Assembly: GCA_019510305.1 (NCBI GenBank)
Contig: JAEKKN010000032.1
Span: 1 to 64,000, forward strand
DNA: 64,000 nt
Direction of reading: 5' to 3'
DNA from: Microbacterium sp.
GTDB taxonomy: Bacteria > Actinomycetota > Actinomycetes > Actinomycetales > Microbacteriaceae
The notes beneath the pieces are model-generated. The model had not been told where the DNA came from. It saw nothing but the letters and a program-made list of their open reading frames with translations, and did no database searches. Both the position numbers and the translations under genes were made by a program. Positions 1 to 11,184 of this stretch are shown piece by piece. How positions within the stretch are numbered: the stretch's first letter is position 1; each line of letters begins with the position of its first letter.

Positions 1-2
1 TC

Positions 3-923
3 GAGAGCCTGAACCAGGCAGCGGAGAACGCGCGCCTCGGTTACATCACCAACAACGCGTCCCGCACCGACGCCTCGGTCGCCGAACATCTCACGGGCCT
101 GGGTCTCACGGTGGCGGCATCCGATGTGGTTACCAGCCCTCAGGCTGCCATGCGCCTTCTCAGCGAGATGGTCCCGGCCCCGGCGACCATCCTGGTCGTC
201 GGTGGTGACGGCCTGATCGACGAACTGCAGAAGGCCGGTTACACGCCCACACGCAGCGCGGAGGACTCCCCGGCCGCCGTGGTCCAGGGGTTCGCTCCGG
301 AAGTCGCCTGGACGGATCTCGCAGAAGCCGCCTTCGCTCTGAAGGTTCCCGAGGACGAGGGCGGCATCCCGTGGATCGCCACTAACACCGACTGGACGAT
401 TCCGCGCGAACGCGGTGTCGCACCAGGCAACGGAACGCTCGTCTCGGCCGTGCACACGGCGATCGGCCGTCTGGCGACCGTCGCAGGCAAGCCCGAGGTG
501 CCGATCTTCGAAGAGGCCAAGGCGCGCTTCGATGCCAAGAACACGCTGTTCATCGGCGACCGTCTCGACACCGACATCCTCGGCGCTGTGCGGGCGGGCA
601 TCGATTCGGCTCTGGTCCTGACGGGTATCGACCGGCCCAAGCACGTCCTGGCCGCCCCCGAAGGCTCCCGGCCGACCTACATCCTCAGCGATCTGCGCGA
701 ACTGCACCAGCCCTATCCCTCGGTGACGCAGAAAGATGACGTGCACTGGGTCAACCAGGCGGGCGTTCGGGTCGCCGGTGGTGACGTCGAGATCGTCGCC
801 GAGGGGGACTCGCAGATCGATCTGCTCCGCGCGGGCGCCTCGGCGATCTGGGCCTCCGGCACGCCGGTGTTCGTGCTCCGGGTCCCGGAACGCCTGTACG
901 ACGATCCTTTCCACAGACCCTGA
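3..923 (+). CDS. HAD-IIA family hydrolase, 5' end cut by window
   Basis: The reading frame is open from base 3, so the gene begins before the window; 306 residues are visible. Near the visible N-terminus YITNNASRT matches HAD motif II (TNN), and GDRLDTD about 180 residues in matches the metal-binding motif near the C-terminal end of the core. The layout fits the NagD/phosphoglycolate phosphatase (HAD-IIA) group, cytoplasmic phosphatases acting on small phosphoesters. The nucleophile motif DxDGT should lie upstream and cannot be checked. About 100 residues follow the HAD core. The first internal start, GTG 111, would delete motif II and is not the true start. The substrate is unknown. Confidence 0.85.
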   Translation, partial: ESLNQAAENARLGYITNNASRTDASVAEHLTGLGLTVAASDVVTSPQAAMRLLSEMVPAPATILVVGGDGLIDELQKAGYTPTRSAEDSPAAVVQGFAPEVAWTDLAEAAFALKVPEDEGGIPWIATNTDWTIPRERGVAPGNGTLVSAVHTAIGRLATVAGKPEVPIFEEAKARFDAKNTLFIGDRLDTDILGAVRAGIDSALVLTGIDRPKHVLAAPEGSRPTYILSDLRELHQPYPSVTQKDDVHWVNQAGVRVAGGDVEIVAEGDSQIDLLRAGASAIWASGTPVFVLRVPERLYDDPFHRP

Positions 924-955
924 CGTGGCGACGGTGCACCGTCGGTCGCCCCGCG

Positions 956-961
956 TACAGT
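956..961 (+). promoter_or_regulatory. -10 hexamer for leaderless transcript of the 969 ORF
   Basis: TACAGT ends 7 bases before the GTG at 969, the spacing expected for a leaderless actinobacterial transcript. No good -35 hexamer is visible. Confidence 0.4.
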
Positions 962-968
962 AGGAAGC

Positions 969-1145
969 GTGAGCGATGAGACGACGACTGCGCCGACCGA
1001 TGGCCTGTGGAGCCGCCTGCGCCTGATCGAGGGACAGCCCCTCACTGATCGGGCCGCGGCCTACTCGGCTCTGCACGACGACCTCTCCCGGCGCCTCGAG
1101 AGCGGCGTCAAGCTCGAGCACCGCGAGGCCCCGGCATCACGATGA
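969..1145 (+). CDS. small hypothetical protein coupled to tlyA
   Basis: This 58-residue ORF starts at GTG and reads VSDETTTAPTDG, then a charged helical segment ending REAPASR. Its TGA overlaps the tlyA ATG by 4 bases (ATGA), which is typical of translational coupling. Third codon positions are rich in G/C, as in neighbouring genes, and a -10 hexamer lies just upstream. No domain is recognised. It may be a small conserved protein made with TlyA, or a leader ORF that delivers ribosomes to the tlyA start. Confidence 0.6.
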   Translation: MSDETTTAPTDGLWSRLRLIEGQPLTDRAAAYSALHDDLSRRLESGVKLEHREAPASR

Positions 1146-1939
1146 CGCGCCTCGACGCCGCCCTCGCCGCGCGAGGTCTCGCGCGCTCGCGCTCTCACGC
1201 AGCGACCCTGATCGCCGACGGACTGGTCAGCGTCGACGGGCGTCCCGTCGTCAAGGCGTCCGCGCCGGTCGACGAGGGCACGGAGATCACTGTCGCGGGT
1301 GCCGACCACTACGTCGGACGCGCGGCGCACAAGCTCATCGCCGCCCTCGACGGATTCGCCATCCCGGTGCAGGATCGGCTCGCGCTGGACATGGGCGCAT
1401 CCACCGGCGGGTTCACGCAGGTGCTGCGTGAACGGGGCGCGCGACGCGTGCTGGCGGTCGACGTCGGCCATGGCCAGCTGGCGGCATCCGTGGCCGCCGA
1501 CCCGGGCGTGATTCTCGTCGAGGGCTACAACGTGCGGCATATGACCTCGGAGAATCTCGCGGCCGCCACCGGAGAAGGCATGGCGCCCGACCTCGTGGTC
1601 GGCGACCTCTCCTTCATCTCCCTCGAACTCGTCCTGCCCGCGGTCGCGGGCGTCGCCGCACCTGACGCCGACATCGTTCTTCTGGTGAAGCCGCAGTTCG
1701 AGGTCGGACGCACCGCTGTTCGCGGTGGACTGGTCACCGACCCCGCCACGAGAGCGGATGCCGTCGCTCGCACGGTCTGGAGCGCCTGGGACAACGGTCT
1801 CGGTATGCTCGGCATCCTGCCGTCGCCGATCCTCGGTACGCACGGTAACACCGAGTACCTCGTGCACCTCGCACCCGGCCGCGGCAGCGATCCGTCAGAA
1901 TGGTCAGACCGTATCAACGCACTGGCAGGGAGCCGATGA
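1142..1939 (+). CDS. tlyA: TlyA family 2'-O-ribose rRNA methyltransferase
   Basis: The 265-residue protein has the usual TlyA layout. An S4 RNA-binding domain occupies about residues 1-65 (RLDAALAARGLARSRSHA), followed by a FtsJ-like SAM methyltransferase with LDMGASTGGFTQVL as the SAM-binding motif and VVGDLSFISL further on. TlyA enzymes 2'-O-methylate cytidines of 16S and/or 23S rRNA; in mycobacteria this gives capreomycin sensitivity. The old name hemolysin A reflects a secondary phenotype. The gene overlaps the small ORF before it and nadK after it by 4 bases each, so the three are probably co-translated. Confidence 0.93.
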   Translation: MTRLDAALAARGLARSRSHAATLIADGLVSVDGRPVVKASAPVDEGTEITVAGADHYVGRAAHKLIAALDGFAIPVQDRLALDMGASTGGFTQVLRERGARRVLAVDVGHGQLAASVAADPGVILVEGYNVRHMTSENLAAATGEGMAPDLVVGDLSFISLELVLPAVAGVAAPDADIVLLVKPQFEVGRTAVRGGLVTDPATRADAVARTVWSAWDNGLGMLGILPSPILGTHGNTEYLVHLAPGRGSDPSEWSDRINALAGSR

Positions 1940-2856
1940 ACGAGCGCAACATCCTGGTGGTGGCGCACGCCGGCCGCGCGGATACAGTCGACGCGGCGCG
2001 TCGAGTGGTCGACGCGCTGCGAGAAGCGGGAGCCCGCCCCGTGCTCGCGGCAGACGACCGTGCGGAGCTCGCCGCCGTCGACCCGATATTTGCGGATGTC
2101 GATGTGCTGGGAGAGACGGTCGACCAGTCCGCGCTCGAACTCGCGATCGTCCTCGGTGGCGACGGCACGATCCTTCGGGCAGCGGAACTGGTGCGGGGCT
2201 GCGAGGCCCCCGTCCTCGGCATCAACATGGGCCATGTCGGCTTCCTCGCCGAGATCGATCGCGACGACATGGACGCCGCGGTCCGCCGTGTCATCGAGCG
2301 CGACTACGACGTCGAGGAGCGCCTTGCTCTGTCGGTGCGCGTCAAGGACAGCAGCGGTGCGGTGATCTTCGAGACGTGGGCGCTCAACGAGGCGACAGTC
2401 GAGAAGGCGAGCCGTGAGCGGATGATCGAGGTGGTCCTCGAGATCGACGGCCTGCCGTTGTCGAGCTTCGGCTGCGACGGCATGGTGGTCTCGACGCCGA
2501 CCGGGTCGACCGCGTACAACTTCTCCGCCGGCGGACCGGTGATCTGGCCGAGCGTCGAGGCGATCGCCGTCGTGCCGCTGTCGGCACACGCGCTGTTCGC
2601 CAAGCCGCTGGTGGTGAGTCCTGACGCCGCCGTGGCGATCGAGATGCTCGAAGGCACATCGGGCGCGGGCATCCTGTGGTGCGACGGCCGCCGATCGCAC
2701 GATCTGCCGCCGGGCGCCCGTGTCGTCGTGCGTCGTTCGTCGCGGCCGGTACGGCTCGCCCGCCTGCATCAGGCAGAGTTCACCAACCGGCTGGTGCGCA
2801 AGTTCCAGCTCCCCGTCGCGGGGTGGCGGGGTCAGAGTGCGGGAGCGCAGTCATGA
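1936..2856 (+). CDS. nadK: NAD kinase
   Basis: The 306-residue protein phosphorylates NAD to NADP in the cytoplasm. It carries the family GGDGT motif (VLGGDGTILRAAE, about residue 74) and the second conserved block TPTGSTAYNFSAGGP near residue 190. The ATG at 1936 overlaps the tlyA stop by 4 bases and starts MNERNILVVAHAG, a normal N-terminus; an in-frame start 36 bases upstream would lie inside tlyA without reason. The stop overlaps recN by 4 bases. The order tlyA-nadK-recN is classic in Actinobacteria and Firmicutes. Confidence 0.95.
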   Translation: MNERNILVVAHAGRADTVDAARRVVDALREAGARPVLAADDRAELAAVDPIFADVDVLGETVDQSALELAIVLGGDGTILRAAELVRGCEAPVLGINMGHVGFLAEIDRDDMDAAVRRVIERDYDVEERLALSVRVKDSSGAVIFETWALNEATVEKASRERMIEVVLEIDGLPLSSFGCDGMVVSTPTGSTAYNFSAGGPVIWPSVEAIAVVPLSAHALFAKPLVVSPDAAVAIEMLEGTSGAGILWCDGRRSHDLPPGARVVVRRSSRPVRLARLHQAEFTNRLVRKFQLPVAGWRGQSAGAQS

Positions 2857-4544
2857 TCGAAGAGATGCGGATGCAGGGCCTCGGCGTGATCGCCGACGCC
2901 GTGCTGCCGCTCGGCCCGGGTTTCACTGCGATCACCGGTGAGACCGGCGCAGGCAAGACGATGGTGGTCACAGGGCTCGGCCTGCTGCTCGGGCAGCGGG
3001 CCGACTCGGGCGCCGTGCGAGCGGGCGCGGGTCAGGCTTCGGTCGCCGGTGTCTGGATCGTGCCCGAGCAGGGCACGGTGGCGGACATCGTGACGGATGC
3101 CGGCGGCGAGCTCGAGCCCGCCGGCGGAGGTGCGGCCGAGCTCTACGTGTCGCGCACGCTCAGCGCCGAGGGGCGCAGCCGCGCGAGCGTGGGCGGCCGA
3201 GCAGCCCCTGCGGGAGTGCTGTCGGCTCTGGCCGAAGAACTCGTCGTCGTCCACGGGCAGTCCGAGCAGCTGCGGCTGAAGTCGTCGACGGCGCAGCGCG
3301 ACGCGCTCGACCGCTTCGGCGGTGCGCCGATCGCGGGCGCCCTCGCCGCCTACGGCGAGTCGTTCACGCGCTGGCGCGCTCTCGACGCCGAGATCACCGA
3401 CATCACGCAGAACCGCGACCGACGATCCGAGGAGGCCACGCGACTGCGCGAGGCGCTGGCGCTCATCGAGGCGACCGCCCCCGAGCCGAGGGAGGACGAA
3501 GAGCTCACAGCACGTGCCGAGCGGCTCGCCAACGCCGAAGAGCTCAGGCTCGCGGCATCCGTCGCCCACGGAGCACTGTCGAATGAAGACGGCGAGCCCG
3601 ACGTCTCGGCGCTGCTCGGCGAAGCCCGGCGCGTTCTGGAGCGCGCGTCCGATTCCGCCCTCACCGAGATCGCCCAGGCTCTGGCCGATGTCGGCTACCG
3701 AGTCGCCGACATCGCGGGCCAGCTCTCCGCCTATCTCGCCGACCTCGACGAGTCGGGCCCGCACGAGCTCGCTGCTGTCGAGGAGCGGCGTGCCGCCTTG
3801 GGCGTGTTGATCCGTGCTCACGGCTCGCTCGATCAGGCTCTCGAACTCTGGCAGACCGGCTCTCTCCGGCTCGCGGAACTCGACGACGACGACGACAGGC
3901 TCGGGCGCCTCGAAGCCGAACGCGATGAGGCCCGTGCCGAGCTCGACGCGCGCGCTGCCATTCTGACGGCCGCTCGAGCCGACGCGGCAGCCCGTCTTGG
4001 CGCCGCGGTGACGGAGGAACTGCACGATCTGGCGATGCCGGATGCTCGTCTCGAGGTCTCGGTGACTCCTGGCGCCGAGAGCACCCACGGTCGCGATGAC
4101 GTGGCCATCCTGCTGGCCCCCCACCCGGGGGCAGAGCCCCGTCCCGTCGGGAAGGGCGCATCGGGCGGTGAGCTGTCGCGCGTCATGCTCGCGATCGAGG
4201 TCGTCATCGCGGGAACCGATCCCGTGCCGACGTTCGTGTTCGACGAGGTCGACGCGGGCATCGGCGGCGCCGCAGCGATCGAAGTCGGCCGACGACTCGC
4301 CCGGCTCGCCGAGAACTCTCAGGTCATCGCCGTGACCCACCTCGCACAGGTGGCGGCCTTCGCCGGCAACCACCTCTCGGTCGTCAAGGCCAATGACGGC
4401 GCGGTCACAGCCTCGAGCGTGCGACGCTTGGAGGGGTCGGAGCGCGAGGCCGAGATGGCACGACTGCTGTCCGGCCTGGCCGATTCCGACGCCGCACTCA
4501 CCCACGCCCGAGAACTTCTCAGCCTCGGCGCCCCCACCTCCTGA
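2853..4544 (+). CDS. recN: DNA repair protein RecN
   Basis: This 563-residue SMC-like ATPase acts early in recombinational repair of double-strand breaks. It starts [13 protein letters not shown]. The Walker A motif GETGAGKT lies near residue 30, a long Ala/Glu/Arg coiled-coil region spans roughly 160-400, the ABC signature [12 protein letters not shown] is near 435 and Walker [13 protein letters not shown] near 460, followed by a TH(L)AQVAAFA D/H-loop region. The length is normal for the family. The start overlaps nadK by 4 bases. A longer in-frame version from 2676 would lie over nadK and is rejected. Confidence 0.95.
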   Translation: MIEEMRMQGLGVIADAVLPLGPGFTAITGETGAGKTMVVTGLGLLLGQRADSGAVRAGAGQASVAGVWIVPEQGTVADIVTDAGGELEPAGGGAAELYVSRTLSAEGRSRASVGGRAAPAGVLSALAEELVVVHGQSEQLRLKSSTAQRDALDRFGGAPIAGALAAYGESFTRWRALDAEITDITQNRDRRSEEATRLREALALIEATAPEPREDEELTARAERLANAEELRLAASVAHGALSNEDGEPDVSALLGEARRVLERASDSALTEIAQALADVGYRVADIAGQLSAYLADLDESGPHELAAVEERRAALGVLIRAHGSLDQALELWQTGSLRLAELDDDDDRLGRLEAERDEARAELDARAAILTAARADAAARLGAAVTEELHDLAMPDARLEVSVTPGAESTHGRDDVAILLAPHPGAEPRPVGKGASGGELSRVMLAIEVVIAGTDPVPTFVFDEVDAGIGGAAAIEVGRRLARLAENSQVIAVTHLAQVAAFAGNHLSVVKANDGAVTASSVRRLEGSEREAEMARLLSGLADSDAALTHARELLSLGAPTS

Positions 4545-4550
4545 TAGGAT
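4545..4550 (+). promoter_or_regulatory. -10 hexamer of pyrG
   Basis: TAGGAT begins directly after the recN TGA and ends 8 bases before the GTG at 4559. It is a likely leaderless promoter that gives pyrG transcription independent of recN. Confidence 0.45.
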
Positions 4551-4558
4551 CGAAGCCC

Positions 4559-6242
<1,684 letters not shown>

Positions 6243-6250
<8 letters not shown>

Positions 6251-6809
6251 GCTGCGCGACGAGCCGTTTGCGCCCGAGGTGCTGCAGAGCGATCTCGTGT
6301 TCCAAGGGCGCGTGTGGGATGTGGTCTCCGACCGCGTCTCCTACGGCGACGGTGAGATGGTGCGGCAGTACGTCAAGCACACGGGCGCCGTCGCGATCGT
6401 CGCGATCGACGATCAGGACCGTGTCCTGCTGATCCAGCAGTACCGGCATCCGATCCGTCATCGCGACTGGGAGCTTCCTGCCGGTCTGCTCGACGTCGCG
6501 GGGGAGGAGCCCCTTCTCGCCGCGCAGCGCGAGCTCGCCGAGGAGGCCGACCTGGTGGCCGCGCACTGGGAGCCGCTGATCTCGTCATGGACCACTCCTG
6601 GCGGCAACGACGAACTGATCCAGATCTTCCTGGCGACGGGCGTCGAGCAGGCCGCAGCCGTGCACGACCGCGAGGACGAGGAGGCCGACATCCGTCTCGA
6701 ATGGGTGCCGCTGGCGGATGCCGTCGACGCTGTGCTCGCAGGGCGGATGCGCAACGGCATCCTCGCGATCGGTGTGCTCGCAGCCGCACGGCGCCGCGCG
6801 AAGGAGTAG
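6243..6809 (+). CDS. Nudix hydrolase, ADP-ribose pyrophosphatase-like
   Basis: The 188-residue protein has the extended N-terminal strand region of ADP-ribose pyrophosphatases and a Nudix box at about residues 79-101 ([18 protein letters not shown], then AEEADL). The usual Gly after EEx is Asp here, while the catalytic R-E-x2-E-E residues are kept. It probably hydrolyses ADP-ribose or a related nucleoside diphosphate sugar. Its start overlaps pyrG by 8 bases and it lies just before xerD, the same order as in Bacillus and many actinobacteria. Confidence 0.88.
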
Positions 6810-6811
6810 CG

Positions 6812-7714
6812 GTGCAGCTCGAGCGTGCGCTCGACGCCTACCTGCGTCATGTCACGATCGAGCGTGGTCTCAGTGCGCACACGATCTCGGCGTATCGGCA
6901 CGATCTCGGCGGCTACATCGAGTGGCTGGCGACGACCGGTGTCGAGGACACGTCGGAGATCACTCCCTCCGTCATCGGTCGGTTCATCGCGGAGCGTTCC
7001 TCGGCGAGCCCTCCGCCGGCGGCGACCAGCCTCGCCCGGCTGCAGTCGTCGGTGCGCGGCTGGCACCGCTTCCTGACCCGCGAGGGCATCGAGCAGGACG
7101 ATCCCACCGGCCGGCTCCGCCCGCCCAAGGCGCCCCGGCGGCTGCCGAAGGCCCTGACAATCGATCAGGTCGAGCGCCTGCTCACCGCCCCGTCGGCTGA
7201 GGACCCGATCGGCATCCGCGACAGAGCGCTGCTCGAGCTGCTGTATGCGAGCGGTGCCCGCGTCTCGGAGGCGATCGGTCTCGACGTCGACGACCTCGCG
7301 CACGGCGATGTTCTGCGGCTGCGAGGCAAGGGGTCGAAGGAGCGCATCGTGCCGATCGGCTCGTATGCCAGAGCTGCGGTCGACGCCTACCTGACGCGAG
7401 TGCGCCCCGGGCTCGCTGCGAAAGGACGGGCATCGGCGCGACTGTTCCTCGGTGCCCGCGGCGCTCCTCTGTCGAGACAGAGCGCCTGGCTGGTGATCCG
7501 AGCCGCCGCGGAGAAAGCGCAGATCACCGCCGAGATCTCGCCCCACACCCTGCGACACTCGTTCGCGACCCATCTGCTGCAGGGCGGTGCCGACGTGCGC
7601 GTGGTGCAGGAACTTCTCGGTCATGCCTCAGTCGCGACCACGCAGATCTACACGCACGTGTCCGTGGACACCTTGCGGGACATCTACGCGACGTCTCATC
7701 CTCGCGCTGTATGA
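6812..7714 (+). CDS. xerD: tyrosine site-specific recombinase XerD
   Basis: The 300-residue recombinase resolves chromosome dimers at dif together with XerC. The GTG start at 6812 follows an AAGGAG ribosome site and gives the usual N-terminus ([19 protein letters not shown]). The SAM-like core-binding domain covers residues 1-90. The catalytic domain shows the first Arg in [11 protein letters not shown] (about 150), [15 protein letters not shown] (about 245), [15 protein letters not shown] and the nucleophilic Tyr near 280. It is the housekeeping enzyme, not a phage integrase, judging by its size and its place between the Nudix gene and the parA-scpAB region. Confidence 0.93.
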   Translation: MQLERALDAYLRHVTIERGLSAHTISAYRHDLGGYIEWLATTGVEDTSEITPSVIGRFIAERSSASPPPAATSLARLQSSVRGWHRFLTREGIEQDDPTGRLRPPKAPRRLPKALTIDQVERLLTAPSAEDPIGIRDRALLELLYASGARVSEAIGLDVDDLAHGDVLRLRGKGSKERIVPIGSYARAAVDAYLTRVRPGLAAKGRASARLFLGARGAPLSRQSAWLVIRAAAEKAQITAEISPHTLRHSFATHLLQGGADVRVVQELLGHASVATTQIYTHVSVDTLRDIYATSHPRAV

Positions 7715-7717
7715 AAA

Positions 7718-7737
7718 TGTCCCCCATTAGGGGGACG
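7718..7737. promoter_or_regulatory. palindromic operator candidate TGTCCCCC-N4-GGGGGACG
   Basis: Two 8-base arms around ATTA are complementary except for the outermost pair. The site lies just after the xerD stop and about 80 bases before the lipoprotein gene, upstream of a possible -10 (TATGCT, 7759-7764). An almost identical palindrome occurs at 51239-51258. There is no T-run after it, so it looks more like a regulator site than a terminator. Confidence 0.5.
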
Positions 7738-7816
7738 CGCGGGTTCGCAAAAGTCATTTATGCTTTCTCGGTATGCACCCCGGTCCTCTCGACTGGGCCG
7801 ACGAAGGAGTAACGAC

Positions 7817-8833
7817 ATGCGTTCCACCGGTCCTCTTGCGGTTCTCGCCGCATCTGCGCTGGCGCTCACCCTTGCCGGATGCTCTGCGGGCACAGGCGGC
7901 GAACTGACCTACGAGGATTCACCCCTCAGCAAGTATCTGAGCTCCGCGTACGGCGGCGACCTGTCGCCTGAGGAACAGCAGAAGCAGTTCGAAGAGCAGC
8001 AGCGCAAGCAGGAGGACCTCATGGCCGAATGCATGGCCAAGGAGGGCTTCGAGTACAAGCCGAACGTGCAGAACGGCGGGATGGTCGTCGCCAGCGATGA
8101 CGACGAGGTCAAGTGGGAGCCGGACAAGAAGGAATGGGTCGAGAAGTACGGCTACGGCATCGTGAACAACCCGTACAACGCCGAGGGGGCGAGTACCCCG
8201 GGGGAGGAGTACGTCGACCCGAACCAGGAATACCTCGATTCGCTGTCGGAGTCGGAGCGCACCGCGTTCTACGAGACGGCGTACGGGGTGCCGCCCGAAG
8301 AGGACGAGGTGAGCGAGGACGGCAGCTACGAGTACAACTGGGAGGACTCCGGATGCCAGGGCTGGGCGCAGCACGAGCTCCAGGGCGATGACCCCTGGCA
8401 GTCGGACGAGTTCGCCGAGCTCCGCGAGAAGATGAACGATCTCTGGACCAACACGCAGGATGCTCCGGAGTACAAGAAGCTCAACACGAAGTGGGCCGAC
8501 TGCATGGCCGACGGTGGAGAGCCCGGCTTCACGGCGCAGATGGACGCGCAGCAGTCGATCTCCGACGCCCAGAACAAGCTCTACGAGAGCGCGTACGGGG
8601 ACGGTACGACCGAGGTCGACCCTGAGACCGTCGAGGATCCCAACAAGAGCCCTGAGATGAAGGAGCTCGGCGAGAAGGAGATCGCTCTCGCGCTCGTCGA
8701 TCTCGGATGCCGGGAGAAGACGAACTACATGGAGGAGTCTCTGAAGATCCAGTTCGCGCTGGAGGAGAAGTTCATCAAGGACAACAAGGCCGACCTCGAG
8801 GCGTTCAAGGCCGCTGCCGAGCAGAGCAACTGA
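7817..8833 (+). CDS. lipoprotein with duplicated Cys-containing repeat
   Basis: The 338-residue secreted lipoprotein starts at ATG 7817 behind an AAGGAG ribosome site. The signal peptide LAASALALTLAGC ends in a lipobox with Cys about residue 23. The mature part is very acidic and rich in Gln, Tyr and Glu, with no transmembrane segment. It seems internally duplicated: C-MAKEGF ... YETAYG ... SGCQGW, then C-MADGGEPGF ... YESAYG ... LGCREK, plus a first SAYGGD near the N-terminus. It is the first gene of an operon with an adaptor, ATPase and permease, so it may bind the exported substrate or sense the envelope. No named family is recognised. Confidence 0.75.
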   Translation: MRSTGPLAVLAASALALTLAGCSAGTGGELTYEDSPLSKYLSSAYGGDLSPEEQQKQFEEQQRKQEDLMAECMAKEGFEYKPNVQNGGMVVASDDDEVKWEPDKKEWVEKYGYGIVNNPYNAEGASTPGEEYVDPNQEYLDSLSESERTAFYETAYGVPPEEDEVSEDGSYEYNWEDSGCQGWAQHELQGDDPWQSDEFAELREKMNDLWTNTQDAPEYKKLNTKWADCMADGGEPGFTAQMDAQQSISDAQNKLYESAYGDGTTEVDPETVEDPNKSPEMKELGEKEIALALVDLGCREKTNYMEESLKIQFALEEKFIKDNKADLEAFKAAAEQSN

Positions 8834-8836
8834 CGC

Positions 8837-10453
8837 ATGAAGGACGACGAGACTCCCACCACTGAACTGCCCGACGACTTCTCGGAGATCATCGCCGGTG
8901 ATGGCACGGCTCCGGATGACGCGGTTTCGGCCGATCCCGTCGTTGCCGACGCAGACGTCGACATGTCGCGTGTCAGCGGCTGGCGCCGTATCCTCCGCGG
9001 CAATCGCACGCTGTGGATCGTCGCGCTGTGCGCGGTGGTCAGCCTGGTCGCCGGACTCCTCGTGGGGCGGTTCCTGATCGCCCCCGCCGAGGCGTCGGAA
9101 GCTCCCGATCCCGGGCTCGTGACGGTGCCGGTGGAGTTCGGTTCGCTCAGCAACGACGTGACCCTCCGAGCCGATGTCGGTTACGCCGACGCCGTCGACG
9201 TGACGATCGACACGACCGGCGGCGGAAGCGTCGTCACGGGCTCCGTCCCCGAGGTGGGGGCGACCCTGAACCCGCTGTCGATCGCTCTCGAAGTGGTCGG
9301 CCGACCGGTCATCGTGCTCCCGGGCGAACTGCCTGCGTACCGCACTCTCCGCTTCGGAGTGTCGGGGCCGGACGTCGTGCAGCTCAAGCAGGCGCTCGTC
9401 AGCGTCGGAATCGACGCGGGCGACGTCGCCTCGAACCTGTTCGATCTTGCGACCGCGAACGCGGTCGGACAGCTGTACGCCCAGGCGGGGTACCCGGCGC
9501 CTGCGCCGGAAGAGGGCGCCGACGAGACCGTGCGCAGTGCGGAGCAGGGCGTGCGCGACGCGCAGAGCAGTGTCACGCAGGCGCAGCAGGCGCTCACCGC
9601 GGCCGGCGCCGGCCCGACGAAGCTGGAGAGCTGGCAGGCCGACGTCAAGGTCGCGCAGGCCGAGCAGGCGCTCGCTGAAGCGAAGGCGTGCACGCCGGGT
9701 GGGGAGTCACCGTGCCCCAGCATCCAGCAGGCCGAGTGGGATGTGCAGACCGCGAAGCTCGAGCGCGACCAGCTCTGGTCGGCCAAGAACACCGGCCCGG
9801 AGAAGGCGGCGCTCGACTCTGCTCGATCGCAGGTCGATGCGGCGAACAAGGCGCTCGAGAGCGCTCGTCAGTCCGTGCTGCCGTACCTGCCCGCGGGCGA
9901 GGTGCTGTTCCTCACCGAGCTGCCCCGCCGCGTCGACGCCGTGAACGTGAAGCGCGGCTCGACCATTCAGGGATCGGTGATGACGGTCTCCGGCGCCGCA
10001 GTGCGGCTCACGGGCGCGGCAGCCGAGGCGGACGCGCGGCTGCTGAAGGTCGGGGCCGAGGCCACGTTCGAACTGCCCGACGGCACGCAGCAGCGCGCCG
10101 TGATCTCCGAGCTCAAGCCGGGCAAGGACAACAAGGCACGATGGGATGTGCTCTTCGAGCCCGACCCGCTCACGCCGGAGCAGATCACGCAGCTGCAGGG
10201 CAACAACGTCCGCGTGCAGATCGCGGTCGGGGCCACGGAGGGCGATGTCCTGTCCGTGCCGCTCGCCGCGCTCACCGCAGGGCCTGGAGGGGAGTCCCGC
10301 GTCGAGATCGTCGAATCCGATCCGCGTGAAGGGAAGGATGCCAAGACCCGCACGGTCGTCGTGAAGACGGGACTCGCGGCCAAGGGCGCCGTGGAGGTGA
10401 CCGCGGTCGACGGAGATCTCGAAGAGGGCGACCTCGTGGTGGTGGGACGGTGA
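8837..10453 (+). CDS. HlyD/MacA-like adaptor with peptidoglycan-binding domain
   Basis: The 538-residue protein has a cytoplasmic acidic N-terminus, one membrane segment at about residues 55-77 (LWIVALCAVVSLVAGLLVG), then an extracytoplasmic part. A PG_binding_1-like stretch (YRTLRFGVSGPDVVQLKQAL) lies near 165-185, followed by a coiled-coil hairpin (roughly 230-345) that holds a Cys pair in KACTPGGESPC, and beta-rich lipoyl/barrel-like sequence to the end. This is the arrangement of actinobacterial adaptors that work with MacB-type transporters. It begins 3 bases after the lipoprotein gene and overlaps the ATPase gene by 4 bases. Confidence 0.82.
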   Translation: MKDDETPTTELPDDFSEIIAGDGTAPDDAVSADPVVADADVDMSRVSGWRRILRGNRTLWIVALCAVVSLVAGLLVGRFLIAPAEASEAPDPGLVTVPVEFGSLSNDVTLRADVGYADAVDVTIDTTGGGSVVTGSVPEVGATLNPLSIALEVVGRPVIVLPGELPAYRTLRFGVSGPDVVQLKQALVSVGIDAGDVASNLFDLATANAVGQLYAQAGYPAPAPEEGADETVRSAEQGVRDAQSSVTQAQQALTAAGAGPTKLESWQADVKVAQAEQALAEAKACTPGGESPCPSIQQAEWDVQTAKLERDQLWSAKNTGPEKAALDSARSQVDAANKALESARQSVLPYLPAGEVLFLTELPRRVDAVNVKRGSTIQGSVMTVSGAAVRLTGAAAEADARLLKVGAEATFELPDGTQQRAVISELKPGKDNKARWDVLFEPDPLTPEQITQLQGNNVRVQIAVGATEGDVLSVPLAALTAGPGGESRVEIVESDPREGKDAKTRTVVVKTGLAAKGAVEVTAVDGDLEEGDLVVVGR

Positions 10454-11184
10454 CCGCCGCGCAGGCCGTGGAGGTCGCCACGGGGACGGATGCCGAGCCC
10501 GATGCTGCCGACGACGCCTTCGTCGTCGAGCTCCGTGACGTGACGAGGTCATTCCCCGGCCCTCCCGAGGTGCAGGCGCTGAAGGCGGCGACGCTGCAGG
10601 TACGGGCGGGCGACTACATCTCGATCGTCGGACCCAGCGGCTCGGGAAAGTCGACGATGCTCAACATCCTGGGCCTGCTCGATCGTCCGAGCGTGGGGGA
10701 GTACCGCCTGGCGGGTTCCTTGACGGGAGATCTCTCCGACGACGAGCGGGCGGCCGTGCGGGCGAAGTTCATCGGATTCGTCTTCCAGTCGTTCCATCTG
10801 ATGCCGCGCCGCACCGTCCTCGACAACGTGCTGATGCCGATGCTGTACAGCGGTGTGCCTCGGCGCGAACGCGAGTCGCGCGCACGCGAAGCCCTCGCCC
10901 GCGTCGGGCTGTCGCACCGCGTCGACTTCTTCCCGAGTTCTCTCTCCGGTGGCGAGCGTCAGCGCGTCGCGGTCGCGAGAGCCGTGGTGAGTGGTCCCAA
11001 GCTGCTGCTCGCCGATGAGCCGACCGGCAACCTCGACCAGCGGACCTCGGGAGAGGTGATGTCGTTGTTCGAGGAGCTGAACGACGACGGCCTCACGCTC
11101 ATCGTGATCACCCACGACGACAACGTCGCGCGGCGGGCGCGTCGGAGCATCCGCATCGCCGACGGCCGATTGAGCGAGCTGTGA
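10450..11184 (+). CDS. ABC transporter ATP-binding protein, MacB/LolD type
   Basis: The 244-residue ATPase has Walker A GPSGSGKST near residue 61, Q-loop FVFQSFHLMPRRT, signature LSGGERQRVAVARA, Walker B LLLADEPTGNLD and switch His in VITHDD. The sequence around ADEPTGNLD is characteristic of the MacB/LolD/FtsE group, which powers mechanotransmission by FtsX-fold permeases. A 30-residue acidic N-terminal extension precedes the fold. The GTG start overlaps the adaptor stop, and the stop overlaps the permease start, each by 4 bases. Confidence 0.92.
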   Translation: MTAAQAVEVATGTDAEPDAADDAFVVELRDVTRSFPGPPEVQALKAATLQVRAGDYISIVGPSGSGKSTMLNILGLLDRPSVGEYRLAGSLTGDLSDDERAAVRAKFIGFVFQSFHLMPRRTVLDNVLMPMLYSGVPRRERESRAREALARVGLSHRVDFFPSSLSGGERQRVAVARAVVSGPKLLLADEPTGNLDQRTSGEVMSLFEELNDDGLTLIVITHDDNVARRARRSIRIADGRLSEL

